Assembly: GCA_027002375.1 (NCBI GenBank)
Contig: JALWZX010000060.1
Location: forward strand, 1 to 42,482
From: a candidate division WWE3 bacterium
Lineage (GTDB): Bacteria > Patescibacteriota > WWE3 > 2-01-FULL-39-13
Direction: 5' to 3'
Length of the DNA: 42,482 bases
The notes beneath the pieces were generated by a model, which had not been told where the DNA came from, did not search any database, and saw only the letters and a program-made list of their open reading frames with translations. The number at the start of each line of letters is the position of its first letter. Position 1 is the stretch's first letter. The position numbers and the translations under genes were made by a program. Shown here piece after piece: positions 1 through 9,656 of the stretch.

Positions 1-61
1 ACATCATAAAGATTAAAAGATTAAATCATTATGAAAAATTTATTTAATATTGTAATTAAAC

Positions 62-1621
62 ATGAGAAATCCATTTAAAAACCCAAGATTCACATTGCTC
101 ATTGTTAGTTTCATTACACTCGTTGGCGTTGTCATCGCATTACCTAAAGTGCCCGTAAATATACACTATAAAAATATAAATATTGACACTACGATTGGTG
201 GTTACAATATAAATTGGTTTGGTGGTCGAGTTCAACGTGATTTAGAATTGAAAAAAGGGTTAGACATTGCTGGTGGTGTTAGTGTATTGCTAAAAGCCGA
301 CATGTCCAAAATTCCAGAAGAAGATAGAACAGAAGCTCTAAAATCATTAAGAGATATAATTGAAAAAAGAGTTAATTTATTGGGAATTTCAGAGGCAAAT
401 GTTCAAACATCAAAAGTTGGTGATGAATATAGAATCATTGTAGAGCTTGCTGGTGTTTTTGATACGACCAAAGCTTTAGATGTAATTGGGCAAGTGGCGC
501 AGTTGGAATTCAAGACAGAAGCTCCAACATCTTATTATGATGCTAAGGAACAGAAAATTTTAGAAGAAAAACCAGAAGATTTTGACGCAGAAAATAAAAA
601 GGCAGAAGAAGAATATAAGAAAGCAATAGATGAAGGTAAAAGTGGTGAAGAACTGGCTGGTATTCCACAACAAAGATATATAGAAATTCCAGATTGGCAA
701 TCTTCAGATCTAACAGGTGCAGATTTAAGAAAAGCATCAGTTGCGTTGAATCAGCAAACTGGTCAACCCGAAATACAATTAGAATTTAATGCAGAAGGCG
801 CAAAAAAGTTTAAAAAACTCACAGAAGAGAACTTAAACAAACGAATTGCAATATTTTTAGACAATCAAATTTTAATGGCTCCAAAAGTAAATTCTGTAAT
901 TGCAGATGGTCATGCTGTTATAACAGGTCAATTTACAGTAGACGAAGCTAAAAACATTGCGACACAATTAAACGCAGGTGCGTTACCAGTTCCTGTTGAA
1001 GTATTAGAACAAAGAACAGTAGGTCCAACACTTGGGCAAGAATCTGTTACAAAAAGTTTAGTCGCTGGTGCAATTGGGTTAGGTCTAGTTATATTATTCA
1101 TGATAGCTTATTACGGTTGGTTAGGTGTTTTCGCAAGTGTATCCCTTATGATATATGGAATTATAACGTTGGCACTTTATAAATTTATACCTGTTGTATT
1201 AACATTGCCGGGATTAGCTGGGTTTGTGTTGTCTATTGGTATGGCTGTAGATGCAAATATTTTAATATTCGAAAGAATAAAAGAAGAATTAAGAGATGGA
1301 AAGCCAAGAGATGTTGCATTTGAAAATGGATTTGGTCGTTCATGGGATTCAATAAGAGATGCAAATGTGGCGACATTAATAACTGCATTCATATTATTTA
1401 ATCCATTCAATTGGAGCTTCTTGCCACAGTCTGGGCCTGTAAGAGGTTTTGCATTAACATTAAGTTTGGGTATATTTATTAGTTTATTTACTGGTGTAAT
1501 AATTACTAGAAACTTAGTAAGAGTTTTTTACAGAAAACCAAAACGACAACATAAGAAGTCAAAACTAGAGCGAGATGTATTAAAAGAAGGCAAAAGCGTT
1601 TCAAAGGAGGAATCAAAATGA
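62..1621 (+). CDS. secD: Protein translocase subunit SecD
   Basis: 519 aa ORF; SecD motifs (LKKGLDIAGGVSVLLKAD, TVGPTLGQESV, GMAVDANILIFERIKEELRDG); followed directly by secF. Confidence 0.95.
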   Translation: MRNPFKNPRFTLLIVSFITLVGVVIALPKVPVNIHYKNINIDTTIGGYNINWFGGRVQRDLELKKGLDIAGGVSVLLKADMSKIPEEDRTEALKSLRDIIEKRVNLLGISEANVQTSKVGDEYRIIVELAGVFDTTKALDVIGQVAQLEFKTEAPTSYYDAKEQKILEEKPEDFDAENKKAEEEYKKAIDEGKSGEELAGIPQQRYIEIPDWQSSDLTGADLRKASVALNQQTGQPEIQLEFNAEGAKKFKKLTEENLNKRIAIFLDNQILMAPKVNSVIADGHAVITGQFTVDEAKNIATQLNAGALPVPVEVLEQRTVGPTLGQESVTKSLVAGAIGLGLVILFMIAYYGWLGVFASVSLMIYGIITLALYKFIPVVLTLPGLAGFVLSIGMAVDANILIFERIKEELRDGKPRDVAFENGFGRSWDSIRDANVATLITAFILFNPFNWSFLPQSGPVRGFALTLSLGIFISLFTGVIITRNLVRVFYRKPKRQHKKSKLERDVLKEGKSVSKEESK

Positions 1622-2505
1622 TTAATTTTATGAGATACAAATATGTATACCTTAGTATATCTGCAATCGTTGTTACAATATCGATTATTTCACTAGCATT
1701 ATTTGGGTTAAAACCTGCAATTGATTTTACAGGTGGTGCACTTTTAGAAGTGACTATAAATACTGATAAAACTGTAGATACTGATGAATTAACAAATGAT
1801 ATAACCCAAGCCGAAGGTGTAAATGTTTATGCGATTCAAACAGTAACTGGCCAAAATAACTATATTATCAAGACGACTTATATTGATGAGCCAAAGAAAA
1901 ATGAAATTATAAATAAAATAAAAGAAAAGTATGGTGATAACGTAACAGAATTACGGTTCGAAACAGTTGGCCCAACATTGGGTAAAGAATTATTAATGAA
2001 AACTGGTGTGTCAGTTCTACTTGCATCATTAGCAATACTTTTATACGTAGCACACCAATTTAAAGACAAGTTATATGGAATCTCGGCAATACTTGCAATG
2101 TTTCATGACACTATAATTTTACTAGGCGTATTTTCTTTGCTCGGTCAATTTTACGATGTTGAAGTAGATATGCTATTTGTTACAGCACTTCTTACAACAT
2201 TAAGCTTTAGCGTTCACGATACAATTGTTGTGTTTGACAGAATACGTGAATCTCTAAGGCGTGGCATGCCATTAAGTTTTGAGCAAATAGTGGATAAAGC
2301 AGTTACAGAAACCTTACCAAGATCGTTAAATAATTCACTAACAATAATATTTGTTTTAACAACATTAGCACTTTTAGGTGGTGTTACAGTCAGATGGTTT
2401 GTTGTTGCGTTGCTTGTTGGTACTATTGCAGGTACATATTCATCAACATTCGTAGCATCCCCATTGCTTGTGATTTTTATGAAAAAATTCAGACACAAAA
2501 AATAG
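1618..2505 (+). CDS. secF: Protein translocase subunit SecF
   Basis: 295 aa ORF overlapping the secD stop; SD AAAGGAGG upstream; SecF motifs (ALFGLKPAIDFTGGALLEV, SVHDTIVVFDRIRESLR). Confidence 0.95.
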   Translation: MINFMRYKYVYLSISAIVVTISIISLALFGLKPAIDFTGGALLEVTINTDKTVDTDELTNDITQAEGVNVYAIQTVTGQNNYIIKTTYIDEPKKNEIINKIKEKYGDNVTELRFETVGPTLGKELLMKTGVSVLLASLAILLYVAHQFKDKLYGISAILAMFHDTIILLGVFSLLGQFYDVEVDMLFVTALLTTLSFSVHDTIVVFDRIRESLRRGMPLSFEQIVDKAVTETLPRSLNNSLTIIFVLTTLALLGGVTVRWFVVALLVGTIAGTYSSTFVASPLLVIFMKKFRHKK

Positions 2506-2521
2506 CAATCTTAGGGTTCTT

Positions 2522-2550
2522 TTGACAAATTGTTGATTTCATACTATTAT
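2522..2550 (+). promoter_or_regulatory. Predicted sigma70-type promoter upstream of the RmlA-like gene
   Basis: TTGACA (2522-2527), 17-nt spacer, TATTAT (2545-2550). Confidence 0.6.
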
Positions 2551-2612
2551 AACTTTGATTTCCACATAAAACATAAATGGTATTTTAGTGAGCAAATCAA
2601 TTAACTAAAATT

Positions 2613-3377
2613 ATGAAAGGAATAATACTAGCAGGTGGCACAGGTTCTAGACTTAGACCTGTTACGTTTGTTGTAAATAAGAACATATTGCCAGTTTACA
2701 ATCAGCCGTCGATATTTTATTCGGTCGATTTATTAAGAACAGCTGGTATAAAAGAAATCGCAATCATCGCAGAGTATCACTATCTAGAAGATTTTATAAC
2801 AATACTAGGTAACGGTACTGATTTTGGCGTGAAACTTGAATATATTAGCGATACACCTTATAAAAAAGGTCCAGCTAGTGCAATATATTATGCTAAAGAT
2901 TTTATTGACGGGGAATTCGTAGCGGTAGTTTTCGCTGATGGCATTTACGATTTAGACATAAGCGAAGATGTCAAAAACTTTTCAGGTGGCGCAGTGGTTT
3001 ATTTAAAAGAAGTTGATAATCCATCACAATTCGGAATTCATGAAATGAATAAAGACGGAAAGATAATTTCGATAGAAGAAAAACCTGAGAGGCCTAAGTC
3101 AAATTTAGCATATACTGGACTAACACTTTATGATGAAAAATTGGTTGATTACATTGAAATGATAAAACCAGGTCCAGGTGGTGAATATTACACCGTAGAT
3201 GTAAACAAAATTTATTTAGAAAGCGGTACATTAGAAGGTAAGGTGATTACTGAATTTTGGCAAGACATAGGAACATTTGATGGTTTACTTTCAGCTAGCA
3301 ACTATATGAAAGAGAGGTCAGAAAAACGGGGGCAGAAAAACATAGAACGAATCTCATTTAAGGATTTCACAATTTGA
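2613..3377 (+). CDS. Sugar-phosphate nucleotidyltransferase (RmlA-like)
   Basis: N-terminal MKGIILAGGTGSRLRPVT, KNILPVYNQPSIFYSVDLL, EEKPERPKSNLAYTGLTLYD. Confidence 0.85.
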   Translation: MKGIILAGGTGSRLRPVTFVVNKNILPVYNQPSIFYSVDLLRTAGIKEIAIIAEYHYLEDFITILGNGTDFGVKLEYISDTPYKKGPASAIYYAKDFIDGEFVAVVFADGIYDLDISEDVKNFSGGAVVYLKEVDNPSQFGIHEMNKDGKIISIEEKPERPKSNLAYTGLTLYDEKLVDYIEMIKPGPGGEYYTVDVNKIYLESGTLEGKVITEFWQDIGTFDGLLSASNYMKERSEKRGQKNIERISFKDFTI

Positions 3378-3396
3378 TATTCACTTTCCACAACTA

Positions 3397-3422
3397 ATGC
3401 TGACTGCGTAAGCTGTCGGCGT
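3397..3422. repeat. Palindromic repeat, ATGCTGAC-N10-GTCGGCGT
   Basis: 8-bp stem with G-T wobbles; core resembles hairpins near 13.8, 15.2 and 18.1 kb. Confidence 0.5.
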
Positions 3423-3470
3423 CTCACCGTTTTGTGATAAATAAACATCAACTCCGTTATAATTTATAAT

Positions 3471-4778
3471 ATGGACACTATAAAAATCTTCGGTGGCAAC
3501 CCATTAATTGGTGAAGTTACACCAATACCAAACAAAAATGCGATTCTTTCTGCTTTGCCTGTAGCGATTTTAACAGATAAAACGATAACCTATCATAATG
3601 TTCCAGACACAACTGATGTAAAAATTCTTCTTCAATTATTAGAAAAGCTCGGGGCAGAAATAAACCGTGAAGACTACAACAATTTGACAATTAACTGTAA
3701 AAGTATAAGTTCCACAAAGTTAGATCATGATTTAGGTATTAGAGTTAGAGCCTCCATTATGTTTGCGGGTCCATTACTAGCCAGATTTGGTAGAGCTGAA
3801 ATTCCAATGCCCGGTGGTTGTGTTTTAGGTAAAAGATCTATCTCTGCACATATTGACGTTTTTTCTAAAGTTGGAATTCAAACAGAATTTGGAGACGATT
3901 ATGTAACATTTACAGTTCCACCCAAAATTCAAAAAGAATATCAAATATGGCAATCAGAAGCTAGCGTAACTGCAACAGAAAACCTTGCGATGTACGCATC
4001 TGGTACAGATGCAAAATTTACGCTTGTTGACGCAGCCAGTGAGCCACATGTCACTCAACTCTTAGAATTACTTAACGATATGGGTGCTAATATTAGCGGA
4101 ATTGGTGCAAATCTAATAAAAATTGAAGGTTCTAAATCTTTGAAAAACGCTGAGTATACCCCACAACCAGACTTTGTAGATATAGCTGGGTTAATAGTGG
4201 CTACAGCAATTACAGATGGAAAAGTTAGAATAAAAGGGGCAAATATTTTCGAAACTGTTGGGGGTTTTGTGAATTGGTTTAGAAAATTTAACATACAAAT
4301 TCAGGAAGATGGTGATGACTTGGTTGTAAGTAGAAAGGGTAAACTAAAAATCGACTTAAAAACGTCAGGATTTCCTATGGCAACATCAACTATGCCTAAA
4401 TTCTCGCCAAGACCATGGCCAGGTTTTCCTGTAGATTGCTTGCCACCTGTAGTTACACTTGCAACAAAAACCGAAGGGCAAATTCTAATACAAAATTGGA
4501 TGTATGAGACAGGCTTAGATTTTATAAGAGAACTAAATAAAATGGGGGCAAATATTATGATGTGTGATCCTCAAAAGGTTATTGTAACAGGTCCAACTAA
4601 ATATCGAAAAAGTGAGATTGTAACACCTGCAATTATTCAAGCATGTAAGTCCATTTTTTTGGGAGCACTTTGCGATCCGGTAGAAATCGTTCTGCACGGT
4701 ACAGAAGTGTTAAAGCGTAGATACCCAAACGTTTATGAAGTTTACAGGTCATTGGGTGCAGATATAGAACTCTTATAA
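3471..4778 (+). CDS. murA: UDP-N-acetylglucosamine 1-carboxyvinyltransferase (MurA-like)
   Basis: 435 aa EPSP synthase-like protein; PMPGGCVLGKRS (active-site Cys), RPWPGFPVD, RRYPNVYEVYRSLGADIELL. Confidence 0.85.
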   Translation: MDTIKIFGGNPLIGEVTPIPNKNAILSALPVAILTDKTITYHNVPDTTDVKILLQLLEKLGAEINREDYNNLTINCKSISSTKLDHDLGIRVRASIMFAGPLLARFGRAEIPMPGGCVLGKRSISAHIDVFSKVGIQTEFGDDYVTFTVPPKIQKEYQIWQSEASVTATENLAMYASGTDAKFTLVDAASEPHVTQLLELLNDMGANISGIGANLIKIEGSKSLKNAEYTPQPDFVDIAGLIVATAITDGKVRIKGANIFETVGGFVNWFRKFNIQIQEDGDDLVVSRKGKLKIDLKTSGFPMATSTMPKFSPRPWPGFPVDCLPPVVTLATKTEGQILIQNWMYETGLDFIRELNKMGANIMMCDPQKVIVTGPTKYRKSEIVTPAIIQACKSIFLGALCDPVEIVLHGTEVLKRRYPNVYEVYRSLGADIELL

Positions 4779-4779
4779 T

Positions 4780-4917
4780 ATGAGAAAATATATTGAAACA
4801 GAAAAAGGTGTCACAGCTAACGATGTAAAAACTATAATCGATAAAGTAAAAAAAGAAGCCTGTGAAAAATTTGGCGTAAAATTGCGAAAAGAAATAATTC
4901 TACTTGGTGAATTCTAG
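4780..4917 (+). pseudogene. Orphan MurB C-terminal-domain-like mini-ORF (45 aa)
   Basis: MRKYIETEKGVTANDVKTIIDKVKKEACEKFGVKLRKEIILLGEF; matches the terminal MurB pattern (A.D...LI..V...V.EKFGV.L..EV.IIGE). Confidence 0.6.
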
Positions 4918-4998
4918 CTTCTAATGATATTATTCACTAATAATTTGCGATATTAATGGTATAATACAAATATAAATTCGTTTTATGCCCAACTTATT

Positions 4999-6096
4999 AT
5001 GCTAAATTATATACTAATAATTCTACTATCGTTTTTTTTAACCATTTTAATCAGTATCCCTTACATAAAATTACTTTACAAATTCAATATTAGAAGAATA
5101 TCAAAGACAGATTTAGATAGGGTTATGCCAGGTAAAAAAATAAAAATGGGAACTCCTATCATGGGTGGCGCGGTTATAATTTTAACGATAGCGGTGCTAA
5201 CCACTTTATTTTTACGTCATTGGGATTACTTTTATATGATATTAATAGTTTCTATCCTTGGCGCATTTTTGGGCGGTATAGACGAATACACAAATACTCT
5301 TGGTAGAACTATATTGGCCATAAGAAAGAGTAGGCCAAATCCGAAAGAGAGTTTAATAAAAGTTAGTGGTTTTTGGGCTAATATAAAGCACTTCGTTTTA
5401 ATTCCATGGCGTTGGTTTGAAGAATCTTTAAGAATTATGGGAAGTGAACAACGTGGTTTAAAAAGCCATTATAAATTCCTTTTGTACATTTTAATAACAT
5501 TTGTTGTGGTTTATTTCTTAATATCTAACAACCACTTGCCAGTATTCTATTTTCCTTATTTAGGTGCAATTGATTTTGGATGGTTTTATTATGTTATTGT
5601 TATATTTTTATTAATAGGTTTTGCAGTAGCATTTGGAATTACAGATGGATTAGATGGTTTATCAGCAGGAACTCATGCGATTTCTTTCTCAGCATTTGGT
5701 TTGCTAGCCGTATACTTGGGATATAGCGAGATGGCAATGCTCGCTTTCATAATTGTAGGAGCTGAACTAGCTTTTTTGTATTTCAATATTAAACCGGCTC
5801 GAATGGAAATGTCCGATGTGGGCACTTTACCTTTAGGTATGCTATTTGTAATAACATCTATTCTAATATATAGAGAGGTATCACTTTTGTTTATTGGTGC
5901 ACTTTTTATAATCGAAATTTTATCCAGCGTTGGTCAACAATGGTCTGTAAAGCTTAGAAAGAAAAGAATATTATTAGTTGCGCCTATACATCATCATTTT
6001 GAAAAACTAGGTTGGTCAGAAAATAAGGTTGTGGAACGTTTTTGGTTGTTTGCAGTTATTAGCGGTTTAATAGGTATTGCTATTGCATTAATCTAA
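4999..6096 (+). CDS. mraY: Phospho-N-acetylmuramoyl-pentapeptide-transferase-like protein
   Basis: Multi-pass membrane protein; MGTPIMGGAVII, GITDGLDGLSAGTHAISF, APIHHHFEKLGWSENKVVERFW. Confidence 0.85.
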   Translation: MLNYILIILLSFFLTILISIPYIKLLYKFNIRRISKTDLDRVMPGKKIKMGTPIMGGAVIILTIAVLTTLFLRHWDYFYMILIVSILGAFLGGIDEYTNTLGRTILAIRKSRPNPKESLIKVSGFWANIKHFVLIPWRWFEESLRIMGSEQRGLKSHYKFLLYILITFVVVYFLISNNHLPVFYFPYLGAIDFGWFYYVIVIFLLIGFAVAFGITDGLDGLSAGTHAISFSAFGLLAVYLGYSEMAMLAFIIVGAELAFLYFNIKPARMEMSDVGTLPLGMLFVITSILIYREVSLLFIGALFIIEILSSVGQQWSVKLRKKRILLVAPIHHHFEKLGWSENKVVERFWLFAVISGLIGIAIALI

Positions 6097-6288
6097 ATAA
6101 GTTTGTATAATGTTTTCAACTTTGTTCTATTTAGAAGTATTTTAAATTTAATATAGTTTTAACTTGTTCGCCAGCATTTGCCTTGAACACAGCTAAAACT
6201 AGCGATATGTTTTCTAAAGATGTTATCATATCGCCTATAACCAAGTCCGGTAATTTCGGTAGGTTTAACAATTGCCCAATTTTATATG

Positions 6289-6318
6289 TTGACAACTAGC
6301 AGTTTTATTTGTTATATT
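6289..6318 (+). promoter_or_regulatory. Predicted promoter of rpoBC
   Basis: TTGACA (6289-6294), 18-nt spacer, TATATT (6313-6318); about 110-nt leader to rpoB. Confidence 0.6.
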
Positions 6319-6437
6319 TACATTCGCGCGCAGCGGCATTAATAACATACATTATGGTGGCGGTCTTTCTAGATCGTCTTTATTTGTATGTAAAAGTATA
6401 CTAGTGAACTTTTATTAATGTTGGTTGTTAATATTAA

Positions 6438-9400
6438 ATGAGAATTGCATTCTCTAAACACAACGTTGATTATTTACCCGTAAATCCAATAAAAATACAA
6501 GTTGATTCATTTAATTGGTTGATAACAGAAGGTATAAATGAAACATTAAATGGTATTGGGGATATTTACGACAGTACTGGTCGTAATTGGGTATTGACGT
6601 TTTCAAACCCTAGAATAGATAAGCCAAACAGAACACCAGATGAAGCTATAAATAAGGGAGTTACTTATGATGCTCCATGGTACATTACAGCTACTATCAA
6701 AAAGAATGGTACAAAGCAAAAGAAGGAAAAAGAAATTTATATGGGTGATTTGCCATTAATGACAGAAGATGGTGTTTTTATTGTTAACGGTGTTCAAAAA
6801 GTAGTTATAAACCAACTTTCACGTGCCCAGGGTGTGTTCTTTGGTTACGACGCTGATAACACAAGTTCAAGACTTTTGCCGAATGCAAAAATATTACCTT
6901 TTACCGGAGCTTGGATAGACTTCGAGACGAATAGGTATGGGGTTTTGACTGTTAAAATTGATAGAAAAAGAAAAATTCCTGTTACTACATTGCTTAGAAT
7001 CTTTGGTTTAGATACAGATGAAAAGATATTAAGAACGTTTGAAAAAGATATAAAAGACGAAACTGACAATATCATTTTGAATACATTAGAAAGAGATGTG
7101 GCAACAAATTATAATGAGGCTGCTTTAGAAATATATAAAAAAATGAGGCCAGGTGAACCATTGGTTGTTGATGCGGCTAAAGCTTTGGTTGACAATATGT
7201 TCTTTAATGTTAAGAGATATAGTTTAGGTAGAGTTGGAAGATTCAAATTAAATAAGAAATTGGGCTCTAATTTCCCAGAAACAGAAGAGTACTTTATTTT
7301 ACAACAAAAAGATGTTGTGGAAATCGTAAGGTATATTGTACATTTGTGGCAAGGTGATGAAGGTTACACGACTGATGATATTGATAGCTTGAAAAATAGA
7401 AGAGTTAGAGCTGTTGGCGAATTGCTACAGTCAGAAATGAGATATGGATTTTACCAATTAGAAAGATTAGCTAGAGAGAAAATGGCATTACAGCCTAGAG
7501 AAGTTTTACCAGATCCGTCGGTTTTAATATCACCGAGGCCAGTATCTTCTAGGGTTATTTCGTTCTTGGCGTCTGGTCAATTATCACAATTATTAGGACA
7601 ATTTAATCCATTAGATTCATTAGATCATAAAAGAAGACTCAGTGTTTTAGGTAAGGGTGGGTTAACAAGAGAGAGAGCAAGTTACGCTGTTAGAGATGCA
7701 CACCCTACACATTATGGAAAAATAGATGCTATAAGAAGTCCAGAGGGTACAAACATAGGATTAGTAACATACCTTGCTTTATACGCAAAGTTAAATGAGT
7801 ATGGTTTCTTAGTAACACCATATGCAAAACTTGAAAAGAAAGGAAACAAAATAAAAATAACAGATGATGTAGAATATCTTGCCACGTATGACGAAGAAAA
7901 ATACAATATCATTGGTGGTGATGTAGAAATAGACGGTAATAATATAGTTTCAGAAAGAGCTCCAATGAGAAGGGGTACAGAGTTTTTCTTAGGGTTTACC
8001 AAAGACGCTGATTATATTGAAATTTCACCACAGCAGATTCTTGGTGTTTCCACAGCACTTATTCCGTTTATTGCAAATGACGATGTCGCTAGAGCATTAA
8101 TAACTGCACAACAATCATCGCAAGCGGTACCATTAATTAAACCTCAAGAACCAATTGTTGGTACTGGTATAGAAGGTTTTATTGCTGATAGCGCTGGATT
8201 AACAGTAAAAGCGCCAGAAGACGGTGTTATTGAATATGCTGATGCTAAAAAGATAATCTTAAAGGGAAAATCTAATACCCATGAACTCAAACTAACTAAT
8301 TTTGTACAGTCTAATAGTGATTCTTGTTACACACAGATACTTAAAGTTAAAAAAGGTACAAAAGTTAAAAAGGGTGACTTGTTAGCAGAAGGTCCTTCAA
8401 GTAACAATGGTGAATTGGCGTTAGGAGTAAACTTAAGAGTTGCCTTTATGAGTTATGAAGGTTTTAACTATGAAGATGCATTTATAATTTCAGATAGAAT
8501 ATTAAAAGAAGATTTGTTATCTTCTGTTAATATTTCTGATTATAGTATTAAAGTATTGGAAACAAAATTGGGGCCAGAAGAATTAACTGCAGACATACCA
8601 AATGTGTCAGAGTCAGCATTGAGAAATTTAGATGAAGATGGAATAGTAACAATAGGGTCGCATGTGAAGTCAGGTGACATTCTTGTTGGTAAAATTGCGC
8701 CTAAGGGTCAATCAGAATTATCCGCTGAAGAAAGATTGTTAAGAGCAGTATTTGGCGAAAGAGTAAAAGATGTTAAGGACAATTCGCGTAGATTGCCTCA
8801 TGGTAGATCAGGCGTTGTTATTGATGTCCAGGTTTTAACACCTAAAGACAAAGAACAAATGGCCAAAGGTGTTATAAAAGAAGTTACAATCAAAGTTGCT
8901 GAGTTCAGAAGAATATCTGTCGGTGATAAGTTGTCTGGTAGGCATGGGCAAAAAGGTGTTATTGCTAAAATTGCACCAGTTGAAGATATGCCACATATGG
9001 CAGATGGTACTCCAGTCGACGTTATAATTTCCCCATCATCAGTTTTAGGACGTATGAATATGGGAAACATACTAGAAACACATCTTGGGTGGGTCGGTGG
9101 TTTAACCGGTAAAAAATATGCAATATTACCTTTTAGAAAAGTTACTAGACGCGAAATTAAAAAAGAATTAAAGAGTGCAGGCTTGCCAGAAGACGGAAAA
9201 GTTTATTTATACGATGGTAGAACCGGTGAAAAAATGGAACAAAAGGTAACTGTAGGTAACATTTATGTATTCAAATTACATCACATGGCAGAAGAGAAAA
9301 TTCATGCTCGTTCAACAGGCCCTTACTCGTTAATAACACAACAGCCATTGGGTGGTAAGGCTCAGATGGGTGGTCAAAGGTTTGGTGAAATGGAAGTGTG

Positions 9401-9656
9401 GGCATTAGAAGCATATGGTGCCGCAAATATTTTAAATGAAATGTTAACGATAAAGTCTGATGATATTAAAGGTAGGTATATGGCATTTCAAGCTATAATC
9501 AAGGGGCTCAAGATTCCAGAGCCACATATACCTGAATCATTTAAATTATTGGTTAGACAATTAAACGGATTGTGTTTGTCTATAACACCAATTATTTACG
9601 ATGAAAATAAGAAAATGCTTATCGAAAGTTCCTTAGTTAGTAAGGAGGATCTATAA
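6438..9656 (+). CDS. rpoB: DNA-directed RNA polymerase subunit beta
   Basis: 1072 aa; LDHKRRLSVLGKGGLTRERA, EGFNYEDAFIISDRI, GDKLSGRHGQKGVI, GGKAQMGGQRFGEMEVWALEAYGA. Confidence 0.98.
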   Translation: MRIAFSKHNVDYLPVNPIKIQVDSFNWLITEGINETLNGIGDIYDSTGRNWVLTFSNPRIDKPNRTPDEAINKGVTYDAPWYITATIKKNGTKQKKEKEIYMGDLPLMTEDGVFIVNGVQKVVINQLSRAQGVFFGYDADNTSSRLLPNAKILPFTGAWIDFETNRYGVLTVKIDRKRKIPVTTLLRIFGLDTDEKILRTFEKDIKDETDNIILNTLERDVATNYNEAALEIYKKMRPGEPLVVDAAKALVDNMFFNVKRYSLGRVGRFKLNKKLGSNFPETEEYFILQQKDVVEIVRYIVHLWQGDEGYTTDDIDSLKNRRVRAVGELLQSEMRYGFYQLERLAREKMALQPREVLPDPSVLISPRPVSSRVISFLASGQLSQLLGQFNPLDSLDHKRRLSVLGKGGLTRERASYAVRDAHPTHYGKIDAIRSPEGTNIGLVTYLALYAKLNEYGFLVTPYAKLEKKGNKIKITDDVEYLATYDEEKYNIIGGDVEIDGNNIVSERAPMRRGTEFFLGFTKDADYIEISPQQILGVSTALIPFIANDDVARALITAQQSSQAVPLIKPQEPIVGTGIEGFIADSAGLTVKAPEDGVIEYADAKKIILKGKSNTHELKLTNFVQSNSDSCYTQILKVKKGTKVKKGDLLAEGPSSNNGELALGVNLRVAFMSYEGFNYEDAFIISDRILKEDLLSSVNISDYSIKVLETKLGPEELTADIPNVSESALRNLDEDGIVTIGSHVKSGDILVGKIAPKGQSELSAEERLLRAVFGERVKDVKDNSRRLPHGRSGVVIDVQVLTPKDKEQMAKGVIKEVTIKVAEFRRISVGDKLSGRHGQKGVIAKIAPVEDMPHMADGTPVDVIISPSSVLGRMNMGNILETHLGWVGGLTGKKYAILPFRKVTRREIKKELKSAGLPEDGKVYLYDGRTGEKMEQKVTVGNIYVFKLHHMAEEKIHARSTGPYSLITQQPLGGKAQMGGQRFGEMEVWALEAYGAANILNEMLTIKSDDIKGRYMAFQAIIKGLKIPEPHIPESFKLLVRQLNGLCLSITPIIYDENKKMLIESSLVSKEDL

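Noticed and set aside
6202-6234. GCGATATG/CATATCGC inverted repeat as a terminator of mraY
   Set aside because: 17-nt loop and no T-tract; it may simply be part of the candidate minus-strand ORF.
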